Assembly (NCBI GenBank): GCA_020631735.1
Contig: CM036168.1
Coordinates: forward strand, 96,266,932-96,330,931
Length of the DNA stretch: 64,000 bases
Origin: Saccharum officinarum
Lineage: Eukaryota > Streptophyta > Magnoliopsida > Poales > Poaceae
Direction of reading: 5' to 3'
Shown one piece after another: positions 20,437-31,630 of the stretch (within the stretch, counting starts at the first letter, position 1; each line of letters opens with the position of its first letter). The position numbers were made by a program, and so were the translations under genes. Below the pieces are notes generated by a model. The model ran no database searches. It was not told where the DNA came from and saw nothing but the letters and a program-made list of their open reading frames with translations.

Positions 20437-22837
20437 AAACTAATGTTACCACAAGTTCACAAAGGTCACAAAAACACCAGAAAGTAAGGTGTGCCCACCT
20501 AGAATATTTATTTATACTCATTTCTTAATTTACTCAATTAATTAAGTGGGATTTTAAACATATATGTAAGCTGCTCCTAAAATTCTACAAAAATTACAGG
20601 AGACTCTATGAACCAAAAAGAGACCTTTGTAAAAAATTGAACTAAAATTATTTAAAGAAACTCCCCAAACAAAATTCACAATCCCAAAAGGCTGATTTTT
20701 GTATAAATAACAAAGCATAGTAAAAAGTGTCAAACAATAGATTTCCTAATTTTCTTAGACACTCTAGGGTACCAAGACATTCTCCAAAAAGTTATAAGAA
20801 CATTGCACATGTAGAAAAATTACTAAAATTCATTTAAGTATTTCCTAAAATAACAATATAGCATTATAACTTGAAAAGTACTTAAGCACTATTGCCCAAA
20901 TTTTTACCAAAGCTAGAGCAAGTATAAATTAGCCTACCCACCAAATTTCATAATTTTTGGAATACTGAAACTCAAGATATGATTTAAACAAGTTTGCATG
21001 CAATCTAAAATACATTTCAAAAACCTATTTAAATCTCCTAGAAACTAAACATCACATAACCAAATTCATATTTTTCTAAAATACTACACATCAAGTAGAT
21101 CCTAACAAAATTTATCTCATAATTTTTGGGCAAGTAAAACCCTAGATCTACATTTTCCAAAACTTACTTAAAATCTGTGGCAAATATAAAAAGGAAAACA
21201 AAAACTAAAATCAAAACCCTGCTACCGGGCCGGCCTGCAAAGCCAACGCGGCCCAAATCTCGCGGCGTGGCCCGCTCCCGCACGCGGCCTGCTACGGCTC
21301 CCGCCCGCGCGCGCGTGCGACTGACCAGATGACCCCACCGGTCAGAGAGAGAGAGGCGGAGGGAAGGAGCTGCGGTCATCGGAGCTCGCCGTCGGGCATG
21401 GCGGACCGCCGGTACGGTGGTGGCGAAATCTCGCCGTCGGTGAGCCCGACGTCCCAACCCTAACCCTCGATGAGCATCCCCATTCTACCTCGATCCTAAC
21501 ACACTTACAAGCGGGCGATAGAGACGCCCAGAGACCCCTGGCCACAGAGAGCCGTCGCGCGGAGGAACTCCGACGAGGTACCGCGGCGGCGGAAAACGAA
21601 AATATGACCCTACCAAAGCGCGATTGGCTGCGTGGAGTGGACGGTGAGGTAGCGGGCTTCAAGGCGGAGCTGTGGATGCGTTTTTGTAGGCGGCAGTGTG
21701 GTGGAGAGCGCGCACGAGCTCGGAGATGGCTACGGCGGCAATGGCGTCCCCGTTTCCGCCTCTGTGAGCACGGCAAGAGCAAGAGTGAAAGGGGAGGGGT
21801 GAGCGCGAGTGGTGGGGGTTGAGGTGTCGGCCCCGACTTCAAGCCCGCACGCATGCTTGGGACGTGGAGGCGACGGTAGGGCACGAGCGCCACGCGGCTC
21901 CGTTGCTCTGCGCGGCCGCCACGACAGCGAAGCTGTCTGTCGACTGAAAGGAGCCGACGTGGTGGTCTGACAGCGACAATTTGACGGTGAATATCTCCCA
22001 AACCAGCTAGATTTAGTCGAAGATGACTACATCAATTATGCAGAGCTATAGGAGGGCTATAACTTTGTCAATTGGCTCCAGGGCTGGTTCGGCTTAGTTA
22101 TTGAGATATAGCGTCCTAAAGTGAGGCACCCGAAACTGAAACTGAGTTTCAGTGAGTCACACCGACTGAAACCCATTTTTCCAGGCACCATAACTCCTAA
22201 ACCATTTAGAACTAGGTGATGGTGATGTTGACAATGTTGTAGAGCTATGGGTGGACAATAACTTTGTCAATTGGCTCAAGGACTAGTTCGGCCTAGTTTG
22301 TGAGTTACAAGTTGCCAAAGTGAGGTACAGTGAAACGATTTTCAGCTTCACACTTAGCCAAAATTGCTAAGTCCCAAAACAGCCTCTAATACTGACTTGT
22401 GGGCCATTTTTGAGCATGTTCTGATCATTTTCATGAGATGGCCATATTAGAACTTTTGTTCCTTATGAAATTCTCTACAACTTTGCTTAAGGGTGCTCCT
22501 CCATGCAAGGTCTCTAAGCTAGACTTTTTAATTGGTCAAACTAGAGCATCCTAGGGCTAAATGGTGGTCAACTACACCTTGGAGGGCATTTTGGTGATTT
22601 TGGTCAACATGAACCTTGCTCCATGAGTGACCCTAAGTATAACTAAGGTGTTGTGAGATATAATTGGCTACTCTACCCCTTAGTTACACTAACTCTTTAG
22701 TGTCACATGATGTGAGCCAAACAAAGTTCTAAAAACAACCACCTTAGTTGCAACCACACAAAATAACATGAAATGATGCATGCTTATGCTCATGCAAATG
22801 CAATGCAGTTATGGAGCTAAACACCTGAGGTGTTACA
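20437..22837 (-). repeat. 5' LTR of outer chromovirus, 5' part (after the nested insertion)
   Basis: Continuation of the LTR on the far side of the nested element. Its own 5' end reads TGTAACACCTCAGGTGTT at 22837 on the minus strand, the same terminal inverted-repeat design as the nested LTR. Contents: AT-rich DNA 20437-21200; a GC-rich segment about 21200-21950; and an imperfect tandem repeat about 22039-22337 with period near 204 bp (both units contain ATAACTTTGTCAATTGGCTC). Adding both parts gives about 4.7 kb, longer than the 3.2-kb LTR of the relative. Open frames in the GC-rich segment show no recognisable protein. Confidence 0.8.
22039..22337. repeat. Imperfect tandem repeat inside the outer LTR
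   Basis: Two units (about 22039-22140 and 22243-22337) share GAGCTAT..., the 20-base ATAACTTTGTCAATTGGCTC, GGTTCGGC/AGTTCGGC and AAAGTGAGG. The period is about 204 bp. Probably U3 repeats of this LTR. Confidence 0.6.
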
Positions 22838-23779
22838 TGGTGCCTTAGAAGTGAAGTTTTGTCGGATGCTGTGGAAGCTGCTGTAGTGACGTGCTCCGGG
22901 AATGGCTGGCCATCCCTAGGTACCATGGTGACGTAAAGGATGGGAAGGTGAAAAGACCCCGGGTCCTGTGGCCTGCAGGCCTTGCTCCTTTATTGACCGG
23001 CGGTTGGTCGAGGCCGGATCGAGGTGGGTCGACGGGGAATGGATAAGGCCGAGCCCCAGGAATTTCGGGGTATGACAGTCATCGTGTTATGCCTCGAAGG
23101 GATCGATGGCGGAACAATACCTGGCATGGCGTGTGCAGTGATAGGTTTTCACCACCCATCCCGGGATGTGCAGTAAAAAGTGAGATTTAACACTGGTACT
23201 GCTTCCATGCTGGCGGTGCTGTAGCCATGGGGGTAGGGCTGGATATCAAGCCAACCGTATTTTTTTCGAGCTTTTTTAGAAATTGGTATAATCTTATTCA
23301 TCATTATTTCCTGCATTGTTTAAGACCCAACTTCACGACGAGCCTAACGAGCCGAGCCTAACGAGCCGAGCCGAAGTTGAAAGTCGTTCCAAATCAAGTC
23401 CTTTTCATTTTAAAAGATAAATGAGTCTAATCGGAGCACTTTTGTACCGAGCCACCGAGCCAGCTCAACGAGCTTTTTGTCCAGCCCTGCATGGGGGTAG
23501 GAAGTGGTTGGCAGTTGCATTAAATGCTTTGACTTTTATTTGAAAGTCGGTGGGTGAGGCGGGTCGACCGGCTCGACCCAGGGTCGTACGAGTCGGAGAT
23601 TTCCTTGTGGTCGAGACGTCCCGTCGAGCAAGCCTCGTGCGAGTCGGAACGTGGTCGAGGCGTTCCATACGTGGTTTTGGCTCGTTGTACCCACGTGGGC
23701 GGAGCCTTGGCGTGGTTTTCTCAAGGGGTTTGTTCTTTTTAGTCGTCGAGTTTGGGTACCCTTGTTTAGGTACCCGACA
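22838..23779 (-). repeat. Fragment of another gypsy-type LTR that received the outer chromovirus
   Basis: On the minus strand it starts TGTCGGGTACC at 23779, a start I associate with grass gypsy LTRs, and runs to 22838 where the outer element's LTR begins. It is interrupted by a hAT element at 23234-23489. Its other side would lie beyond the window. No coding part is visible. The element class is inference from the terminus only. Confidence 0.45.
23234..23489. mobile_element. Non-autonomous hAT-like element (256 bp) with 8-bp duplication CATGGGGG
   Basis: Terminal inverted repeats TAGGGCTGGATATCAAG and, reverse-complemented at the right end, CAGGGCTGGACAAAAAG. Flanked by CATGGGGG at 23226-23233 and 23490-23497. 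It contains repeated CGAGCC/GAGCCTAACGAGCCGAGCC tracts. No coding capacity. Confidence 0.85.
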
Positions 23780-24491
23780 CCATGCAAACAAGATTGTTCA
23801 GAATTTTTGAATGAATTAAACGATGCCAAGAACAATTATTCAGTTTGGTTGGTTGGATGGATGGACGGGGCAGTGTAATTGTTCAGTTAATCATTCAGTT
23901 TGGAACTGCCTTTAATAAAACCGATAGAATTTAGTGATAATTCAACATGTTGTCTACTAGCTCGGTTTAATAATCCATCATCATCTGTTCCTTTCCAGCA
24001 AGTTTAACATTTCTTTTCTTCTCCGAAAAAGAATTAGCATTGCTGTCAGATAATGCATGGATCAGTTCGGTGCAGTTCTACATTCAGATTAATTTTTCAA
24101 AAACTGTAGGTTTATTTCTGTATACTAATTATATGCTCCAGTATGGCAAACTGAAGCTGACACACATTAGAGTGACCGTAGTACATAGATGCTCTGTCCT
24201 GCACCTGCTCCATGCATTCAAAGTAGAATGTTCATATTGATTTACATGCTTTGCACATTTCGCACGCACTTATTTTAGTTGTCATTCATTATTTATTTAT
24301 GCATCATCATGTAGCAGTATTTACTTCTGGCACATGGGATACATATTTCACATTTTTCAGTTACCAACTTAGTTACCAACTCAGTTCAGTGCTTCATCTT
24401 TCAGTGCTTCAACTCAGTTTAAATGTAGTTTTAGAGAGAATATATGTTCACCTGTTCTAATGACTGTTATAATGAAATCTTCATGTTCCAG
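23780..24491 (+). other. Intergenic, upstream of the FAR1-type pseudogene
   Basis: AT-rich with no supported gene. It ends in TGTTCCAG, an acceptor-like motif before the FAR1-type coding stretch, so part may be an intron or 5' region of that element. Confidence 0.4.
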
Positions 24492-24497
24492 GAGGAA

Positions 24498-26640
24498 ATG
24501 CCGGATGTTGAGTCTTTGTTCGAGTACAATAAAATTGTTAGGAAGATGTTTGACAGTGAAGACGAAGGCCGCGAGTTTTATAACCACTACGCTTATGAGA
24601 AAGGATTTAGTGAGAGAAAGAAATACTGTGAGTGGGACAATGACAAAAATGCGAGGACTCTTCGCAAGTTTGTTTGCAGTTGTGAAGGTTTCTGCAAGGC
24701 GAAGGAGCTGAATAGGGAGATTAAGAAGTGGAGGCCACGGAACATTACTTGTTGTGGGTGCCGTGCTCAACTTGTGATTGCACAGGCTCAGAACGGGTAG
24801 TGGTACGTGAAGGAATTCATCGACGAACACAACCATCCGATGATAGAACCAGACCTTGCTTGTTTTCTGCGTTCACATAGGAACATCAGCGATGATCAGA
24901 AGACTGAGATTGTGGAGATGCAGATTTCTAGGATCCGCAAGTACTAGATAATGGAAATTATGAAAAGGCATTACGGTGGGTATGATAAGGTTGGATTTAC
25001 ATTAAGGGACCTTTACAATTTCTGCCATCGTCTTAAGGAGGAGACGCTTGCCGTCGGTGATGCTCAGACAATAATCAGTTACATGACACAATGCAAACTT
25101 GACAATCCTGATTTCTTTTTCAAGTACAAGACCGATGGGAGAGGGCATTTGATAGGACTGTTGTGGTGTGACTTTTAGTGTCAGGTTGATTATAAAGCAT
25201 TTGGTGATGTACTCGTGTTTGATGGCACATACAAAACAAACCGATACAACATGCCCCTTGTTCCCTTTGTCGGGGTGAATCACCATCGCAACACAGTTCT
25301 TTTTGCATGTGGAATTCTTTCTCAGGAGACTACGGAGTCCTATGTGTGGCTGCTTAGGTCATTCTGTGAAGCCATGGTTCGGAGGCATCCGGTTTCCGTG
25401 ATCACTGATGGAGACCATGCTATGTATAAGGCAGTCAGGCTGGTGTGGCCGAATTCTTTGCACAGGCTATGCTCATGGCATATTGAGCTGAACATTGTGC
25501 GTAATATTGAGGACGATGACATGAGGGAAGCTATTAGGCGTTTTCTGTATGATCGTTGCTCTATACAAGAGATTGAGATGAAATGGATGGCATTCCTGGA
25601 GAAGGAAATGATTACAGAGAATTTGTGGTTGTATGAGATGTACGAGTTGAGGGAGCTATGGTGTGTTGCATATCATGATGGTAAGTGCTATTTAGGACTG
25701 AGGAGCAACCAGCGGAGTGAGAGCCTACACTCTAGGATTCAGTTTAATCTGGATCGTAAAATGACACTGTTCGAGCTGGTGCGACACTTTGGCAACCGTC
25801 TTTCACAACTGCGTGATACTGAAGCGTGTCTGGACTTTGAAGCATCTTCGAAGCCATGCTTACAGCCAGATGGTTTAGTTATTGAGAAAGTTGCTGCAGA
25901 AGTGCTCACACTAAGTGTTTTTTTTGAAGATGTGCAGTACAACATAAAAGCTGCAGAGAAGTGTTATTGGATTGAGACTGAAGACGCCTATCATACTATT
26001 AGGTATGTTGTCGGAAGGGTTGATAAAGGAGAGAAACAATACTTTATAAAATGTAAGATATGTGTTGTTGAACGCATTCTGAAGGCATTTTCTTGTTCTT
26101 GTCAAAAATTACAGTCCCTTGGAACCCCTGCTCTCACATCTTCTTTGTCTTGGGCTATCGCGAAGAACACAAGCTTCCAGACTGCTGCATTTTGAACAGG
26201 TGGACAATGGGGGCCAAGCGTGGGTTTCCACCTGTAAGGAAGAGCACCATGTATGTCTACTCCGATAGCCTACAGAGGTACCATGAGCTGAACAACATCA
26301 GTCAACATGCATCCTTCATAGCATCTCAATCACCTGAAGCATATGAGCGGATGAAACGCTTTTGTCAAGAGGAAGCTGCTAAGGTGATGCCAAATGGTGA
26401 AGAGAGCGGACACAAGAGGTTTTGTCCCGTTCTGCCGCAAGCCCTGGATGTTGATTCTGCAGAGTCTAGTAACGTGTTGGATCCCATGTACGTGCTTGGC
26501 AGGGGGGCCCAAAGAAAAAGTTGAAGTCAATTTCAAACAAGACGAGATCTAGGGTGAAATATACCCAGTGTAAGGGTGAGGGTCACAATCGGCGAAAATG
26601 CCCCGAGAGAAAAGAGGTAACTAGGAGTTGTGTTAATCGA
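24498..26640 (+). pseudogene. FAR1/FRS-type MULE transposase, broken
   Basis: Mutator-like transposase of the FAR1/FHY3 type. A WRKY-GCM1-like FAR1 DNA-binding part (YNHYAYEKGFSERK, CSCEGFCKAK, HNHP) is followed by the MULE core (DVLVFDGTYKTNRYNMPLVP, GVNHHRNTVLFACGILS, VSVITDGDHAMYKAVR, LCSWHIELNIV) and a SWIM-like region near 26050-26180 that keeps FSCSCQKL. From 24498 to about 26127 one frame holds, interrupted by three stops, all TAG (24798, 24945, 25176). A one-base loss near 26127 then shifts the frame; the continuation (26093-26524) reads CSHIFFVLGYREEHKLP. A C-terminal zinc knuckle follows at about 26560-26610 but its first Cys is Tyr. Terminal repeats of the element were not identified. 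It cannot make a full protein unless stops are recoded. Confidence 0.85.
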
Positions 26641-28084
26641 AGCTGAAAACTGGCTGTTTGTGAGGCATATGTAGCTATGGCTAATGTTCCTCTTCGTTTG
26701 TAGGAAACAATGCTCCCTGAGGATGTGCTGGATACATGAGTTTCCAAGGATATGCTTGCTGTTGCATAATAGGTACGCTTCCTAATTCTACATCTAGAAT
26801 TTATACTTTTTTTTGTAAATTCTGCTGGCGGCGAAATATGTACAACCTTTGCTCCGCAGCTTCACCTTTGGCTCGGGAATCACCTTAATGTATGTTATGG
26901 TCTGTGAGACATCTGTTGCAGTTCATTAATTGTTTCTGTGTTGGCAGAAATTTGTAGTCTGTCCAACTCGGCATAAAATTCAGAATTGCTTGTCTTCTTA
27001 TCTGCTATATGAATTTGTTTATTTCCTTGTACATGTGCTTTCCAAAGCCTGGTGGAACTATCAGTAGTTTAGCAATATAATGCATGTGCTGACCTCACTC
27101 CTATTTCGAGTATGAAATGAGATGGTAATGTTACTAATAGATGATGAGTCTCTTTGAATAATGCTCACTGTCTGTTTGGACTAACTGAATAATGCTTATA
27201 TACAATCAAAATGTCCTCTTAATAAACTGTACAATCTGAAGTATAGGGGTTTCCAAGAGGATTCTAGCTCTTCCTGTCTTCAGTACTAGAATATGTGGAA
27301 AATGGACCATTGTTTACCTGTATGTCCATTTAACTTGTGTGCTTCCTGTCTTCTAATTTTAGTTTGTCTGGTCATCAGTCTTCTAATTTAGTTTGTCTAG
27401 TCATTTAGAATATGTGGGATTGGGGCCGGATCCCGATCCATTCCCAGGGCTACACGGGAGCCTTTGTTTTCCACGCCACCCACGCAGCGGCAACAGCAGC
27501 AGAGTCAAGCGTATAATCAGATTACCCCACAAGTGAGCAGAATCTTTCACAAGAGATAAATGATGCAAAACACTTGCATTCACCAGACACAAAAAAAACA
27601 AATTTCTACTTCCATGCATAACGATGTTCAGCACAAGATACGCAGGTTCACATAAGACACTGTATTACCCAGAGACACTTGAAATTCATGTTCCACAAAG
27701 CAAAATAATAAGACAGCCTAAAGCAAAACGTCTGGATCCGCATTCCACAGCCGACCTAAAGCAAAATAATTGTAAAGTTGTTCATGGATTGCTTTTCACT
27801 ACCCCTATGGAAAGGATGATCATCTCAAGCAGTTTCTCTGGCCTGCAACATCAAATAATGTAATCATTAAAATTAGTTCAAGTGAGTGCAACAGGGAACT
27901 ACGAAGGTACTCAGATTCGTCATACATATAGCAAGTCTCACCTTCATATGCAAATTCGGCCAGCCACCTATATGCCTGGTAGCACGTTCGCATTAGACGT
28001 TTCGGTAGCCTCCTCATCGGACTCATCTATTTATGTGTCGTTGCTCATTTTTGTGCTTAATTTCATTATTTCCTAATTTTGTAG
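26641..28084 (+). other. Spacer between FAR1-type pseudogene and Ulp1-like gene
   Basis: 1.4 kb, AT-rich. No ORF with recognisable similarity. It may be internal DNA of a single large MULE carrying both genes. Confidence 0.4.
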
Positions 28085-28120
28085 GCGTAAAGGGATGAAC
28101 ATTGGAAGAAAAGCACTAGA

Positions 28121-29690
28121 ATGGTGCTTGATTTGGAGTTGGAGGGCAAGGTTCTTGATATGGGACACGAACTTAAGAAGCAATTTTTGGAACACAAGAA
28201 GGAGTTTGCTCAATTTACAATCGACAGAAGCCTAGAAGATAGGGTCACTAGGCTAGAAGATATGGTCAGTAGGCTACAAGCTGATAATGAACGGAAGGAT
28301 AAGCAGATCCAGGTAACCAACATTATAGTAGTACTAATTGTGGCTACCATATACTTCAATCACTAACAATGTGTCAAAAAAAACAGGAACTCGATCAGTT
28401 AGTGCGGATGCTTATTGACCAGTCTACTCCTATACATGTTCATCAACCTATGCCTTCATCTACACATGCTGAGCCACATATCCCAACATTTGCTCATTTT
28501 CAGGTAATTGCATCTTCACAAGTTATGCTTCAATAGTTTCGACTCTAGTTATGCTTCAATAGTTTTTTCACAAAATAATTTTTCAGGTTTTCGCGCCAAT
28601 GAATATTCACGGAAACCATTGGGGTGTCTTAGTGCTCAACTTTATAAAGAAAGAGGTACAAATCCTTGAATCTCTGCAAATGCGAGATAGAGGCCTAGAG
28701 AAGTCATTGGTAAGTACAGATCCTCTGCATATCACGTACCAACTATTTGTGTACTGAACGTACTAGAAAAACATGGTAGATCAAACTTCTCATGTGTGTC
28801 ACCATCCAATACACTAGGTGGAAGGCATACAAGCATGCATCGACTATTCGGTCAACAAGGACTTGGTGAAATTTGAAAATTCAATTAACTTGCGCAACTG
28901 GGAAATAGTTCCCTATGACGACATACCAAAGCAAAAGGACAGGTACTCTTCTTTTCTCTGTATATTAATGGTGCGCTGCTGCTACTTAATTATGTTTATG
29001 TTCTGTTGTAGTATTTCATGTGGTGCATTTGTAGTACAATATATTCTGGCATGGGACGGAGAGAAAATGGCGCATGATTTCACAAATGTGAGTCTTAAAG
29101 TTATTGTCTATTCCTAATTTATACTAAATGAAACAAAATTTCCTATGTGACATGCACTAAATTACACTTGTATAGGAAGACATAGAATGTTTTAGGTACA
29201 AAATGTGCACGAAGCTTCTCCATTCTGATCGCAACAAGAAACGCTTGCACTCATACACAACACCTATGACGGTATGTGCTTTTACTGCAATTTAAAATCT
29301 TTCATTCTAGACAACTTATTCCAGAGTGCACAAAATAACCGCAGTCTATCATTTTCTGTTGATGATACTTAGAGGGAAGCGTACTTGGCGAACAATCCCA
29401 ATCTGGATGGAAACGATGGTGATTTAGACGCTGTGGAGATAGTAGTGCCATCAGCTGCTGCGGCTAGCGTGAAGGAAACTCCAGCATCCTCTGCGCCTAG
29501 TGGGAAAAGAGGGAGACCCAAGAAAACAATGATCATAAATTCAGCATCTGCAGGAGGGGAAGAAAACGTAGCATCGGGAGCTACAACTAAAAGAAGACGA
29601 GGACGACCCCCAAGCAGAAAGATTGCCCAAGTTCCTCCTGTCCAGAAAACTGTCGTGGACCAATTCAGCACCGCAAGTATAGAAAACTAG
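28121..29690 (+). CDS. Ulp1-like (C48) protease gene, seven exons, with C-terminal AT-hooks (348 aa)
   Basis: Joined exons 28121-28312, 28387-28503, 28587-28709, 28818-28942, 29012-29087, 29176-29271 and 29373-29690, every intron GT...AG and every junction in frame. Exon 1 is a coiled coil (LEDRVTRLEDMVSRLQ); an in-frame stop at 28088 supports its ATG. The C48 cysteine-protease core covers residues about 104-220: H114 in NHWGVL, E131 where Asp is usual (ILESL), Q183 (PKQ), C189 in ISCGAFV. The Asp that normally precedes the Cys is Ser. The last exon has two AT-hook cores, KRGRPKK and RRRGRPP, which bind AT-rich DNA minor groove in other proteins. Ulp1-like genes are carried by some plant MULEs (Kaonashi type) and CACTA elements, and the neighbouring transposase suggests the same here. 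SUMO-protease activity is uncertain given the E131 change. Confidence 0.65.
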
Positions 29691-30199
29691 GTTGAAAAAG
29701 AAAATAAACGAGTTCGACGCACAGGGCCATACGAAGACAATAACCTTTGGACGACATAATTAGCATATTTGTTGTTTTTGCTTTCTGCTGTCCGGATATC
29801 AGACATGTGTATGTCATTTGATGCTACTTAGGACGTTTTATGATACGAGCATGCCAATGACAATGGGCTTCCTTTTTTGCATCAATGATTTGAACGCATT
29901 TGAATTTTCATCTGCTTCTACCCAAAAAGCATTGCATGCCTTGATCATCAACAGGACGTGCACGCGCTGGTGGCCCTTCCTGAGATCCACGAACTGAATG
30001 TTGTCGACGTCCAGTTTCCTGAAGTTGCTTCTCCTCCTGGTTCTGAACAACTCCCCCAACTGAACGCGTCATATACAATTGCAGCCCACGAAGGCAATAT
30101 AAGGCCGGACGCGGATGCTAGGCCAGCGTCCTGCCGCGCTGAAGCGAGGAGCAGACAATGTTTGTTGTGCTGCCATCAACGTGAATAAGGCGGCAGTGG
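29691..30199 (+). other. Intergenic after the Ulp1-like gene
   Basis: Includes the probable 3' untranslated region of the Ulp1-like gene. Short ORFs on both strands (for example 30059-29838 minus) resemble nothing I recognise. Confidence 0.4.
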
Positions 30200-31176
30200 T
30201 TAGTACCACCTCGCCCATTTACCGATGACTCACCCAACATAAAACAGCAGACCGACTCTGCTAGTTAGAACTTCCGAATCATACATACTTGCTACTCTTG
30301 TCCCTTCTACTATGGTTGTACGATCATTTAATGGGACCTGCCGTGGCTGCTCCATCTTTTGACTTGGAGAGAAGGAGCGCCAGTTGCATGTGCAGAAGGC
30401 CAGCCGCCCGTTACCATGCGGGTAGATGAGCTCGTCCATTAATGCATGAGCCCTCACGTCAGCTTCTCATGACAGAGCCGTCGGCTTGCTTCTGCCCGTT
30501 GGGGAGCTGGTTGGGCTGAACCTGTTTGGAGATAAAGGCAGAGCCCTTCCCCTTCGTTGCGCTGGCTCTCTGTTTTCCTGTTCTTGAAGAACCCTAGAAC
30601 AGAGAAAGAAAAGCTCTCTCCTCCTCTCACTCTCTCAAGCATTCGTGCTCCATTCAAGTGAGAGATCGAGCTCCCGTGACTGATCTAAGAGCTTCAAGAG
30701 CATCTCCTCCCTCTCCTCTCCTTTGCTCAAGCGTGGTGCTTATTCTTGAGAGGATTGAGGGAACCCTAGTGTGAGCATTTCGTGATTTGCATTTGGTGGC
30801 ACTAGGTGATTCTTGTGATTGCAGGTTTCTTATTACTCTTGGTGTTTGCCGCACCTAGACGGTTGGTGTTGGATTGATTGGTAAGGGGATTTGGTGATTG
30901 TGTCCACCCCCAATCAAGGTGAATTTGTGAGGGGTTGTTGTGGTTCCCCGGCGGAGTGCCTAATTCCAACTCTAGTGGATTGCTCGTGTCGTTGAGTTAC
31001 CGCACTTGTGTGTGGGTTCTTGCGGTGCCTTGCGGGCGTGGCTTGAGGGCCTCTACCGAGGAACCACCAAGGTGTTGGTCGACACAACGGGGACTAGCTT
31101 GCCGGCAAGCAAGTGAACCTCAGGAGAAAAATCAATTGTGTCATCTATTATCTTCCGATGCATTGGATTGATTGAT

Positions 31177-31221
<45 letters not shown>

Positions 31222-31571
31222 GGATTATTTATTTGGTGATTGGCAACATCCTCTACTCTTCACCGTTGGTATAAAAATCATTTTCCCCTCTCTTTCATAC
31301 TTGCAATATATCTTGTGGTAGAGTAGCAAGTAGAGTAACTTAGAGTAATTTATTTATCTTGCTAGCTCTCTAATTAGTTAGAGTAGAGACATAGTTTTTG
31401 CATGCCATAGAGACTATTATTATTAGAATTGCAATAGGTGGCTTGCCTAACAATTAGAGCTAGAGCAAAAACCGCTTTATCGTCATTTGTGTTACTAATA
31501 TTTTGCTCTAGTGATCTCGTAGAATTTTTATTAGGCTATTCACCCTCCTCTAGCCATACTAGGACCTTTCA
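30200..31571 (+). repeat. Probable 5' LTR of the Sirevirus-like copia element (left end not resolved)
   Basis: The right end is set by TTTCA at 31567-31571 directly before the primer site. The left end is a guess, since no second LTR is in the window to compare with. The sequence has the short-exon, CT-rich leader look of grass copia LTRs (30600-31100) and contains the AT microsatellite. Confidence 0.45.
31179..31216. repeat. (AT)n microsatellite, about 19 units
   Basis: Uninterrupted AT dinucleotides after GATTGATTG and before TGTTGGG. Likely length-variable. Confidence 0.95.
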
Positions 31572-31573
31572 AG

Positions 31574-31585
31574 TGGTACCGGAGC
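31574..31585 (+). promoter_or_regulatory. Primer-binding site of the copia element
   Basis: TGGTACCGGAGC, the tRNA-iMet complement with two mismatches, three bases after the LTR end. Confidence 0.75.
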
Positions 31586-31630
31586 AAGGTCACCGTTTAA
31601 TTAAGGCTTAACAACCTTCGGTGTTGAATT

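Larger units (their letters stand above)
1..22837 (-). mobile_element. Tekay/Del-like Ty3/gypsy chromovirus, minus strand, decayed, split by a nested relative
   Basis: Outer element of the nest, running leftwards off the window. On the minus strand the order is 5' LTR (22837-20437 plus 7338-5009), primer-binding site, leader, an extra ORF with an H3-like tail (4233-3613), gag, protease, reverse transcriptase and RNase H. Its LTR starts TGTAACACCTCAGGTGTT and ends GTTACA. A candidate 5-bp target site (TGGTG, 22838-22842) adjoins the LTR start. The other LTR lies outside the window, so neither the duplication nor the insertion age can be tested. The block 7339-20436 is a later insertion and does not belong to this element. 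gag carries two stop codons and a frameshift, so the copy cannot make an intact polyprotein. The clade call is inference, from similarity to the intact copy next to it. Confidence 0.85.

Noticed and set aside
21164..22001. 97- and 219-aa ORFs in the GC-rich part of the outer LTR
   Set aside because: Arg/Ser/Pro-rich composition follows from GC content; no domain and no support in the relative's LTR.
28121..29690. Reading the Ulp1-like exons as separate unrelated short ORFs
   Set aside because: All seven exons join in phase with GT...AG introns and give one C48-type core, which chance would rarely produce.
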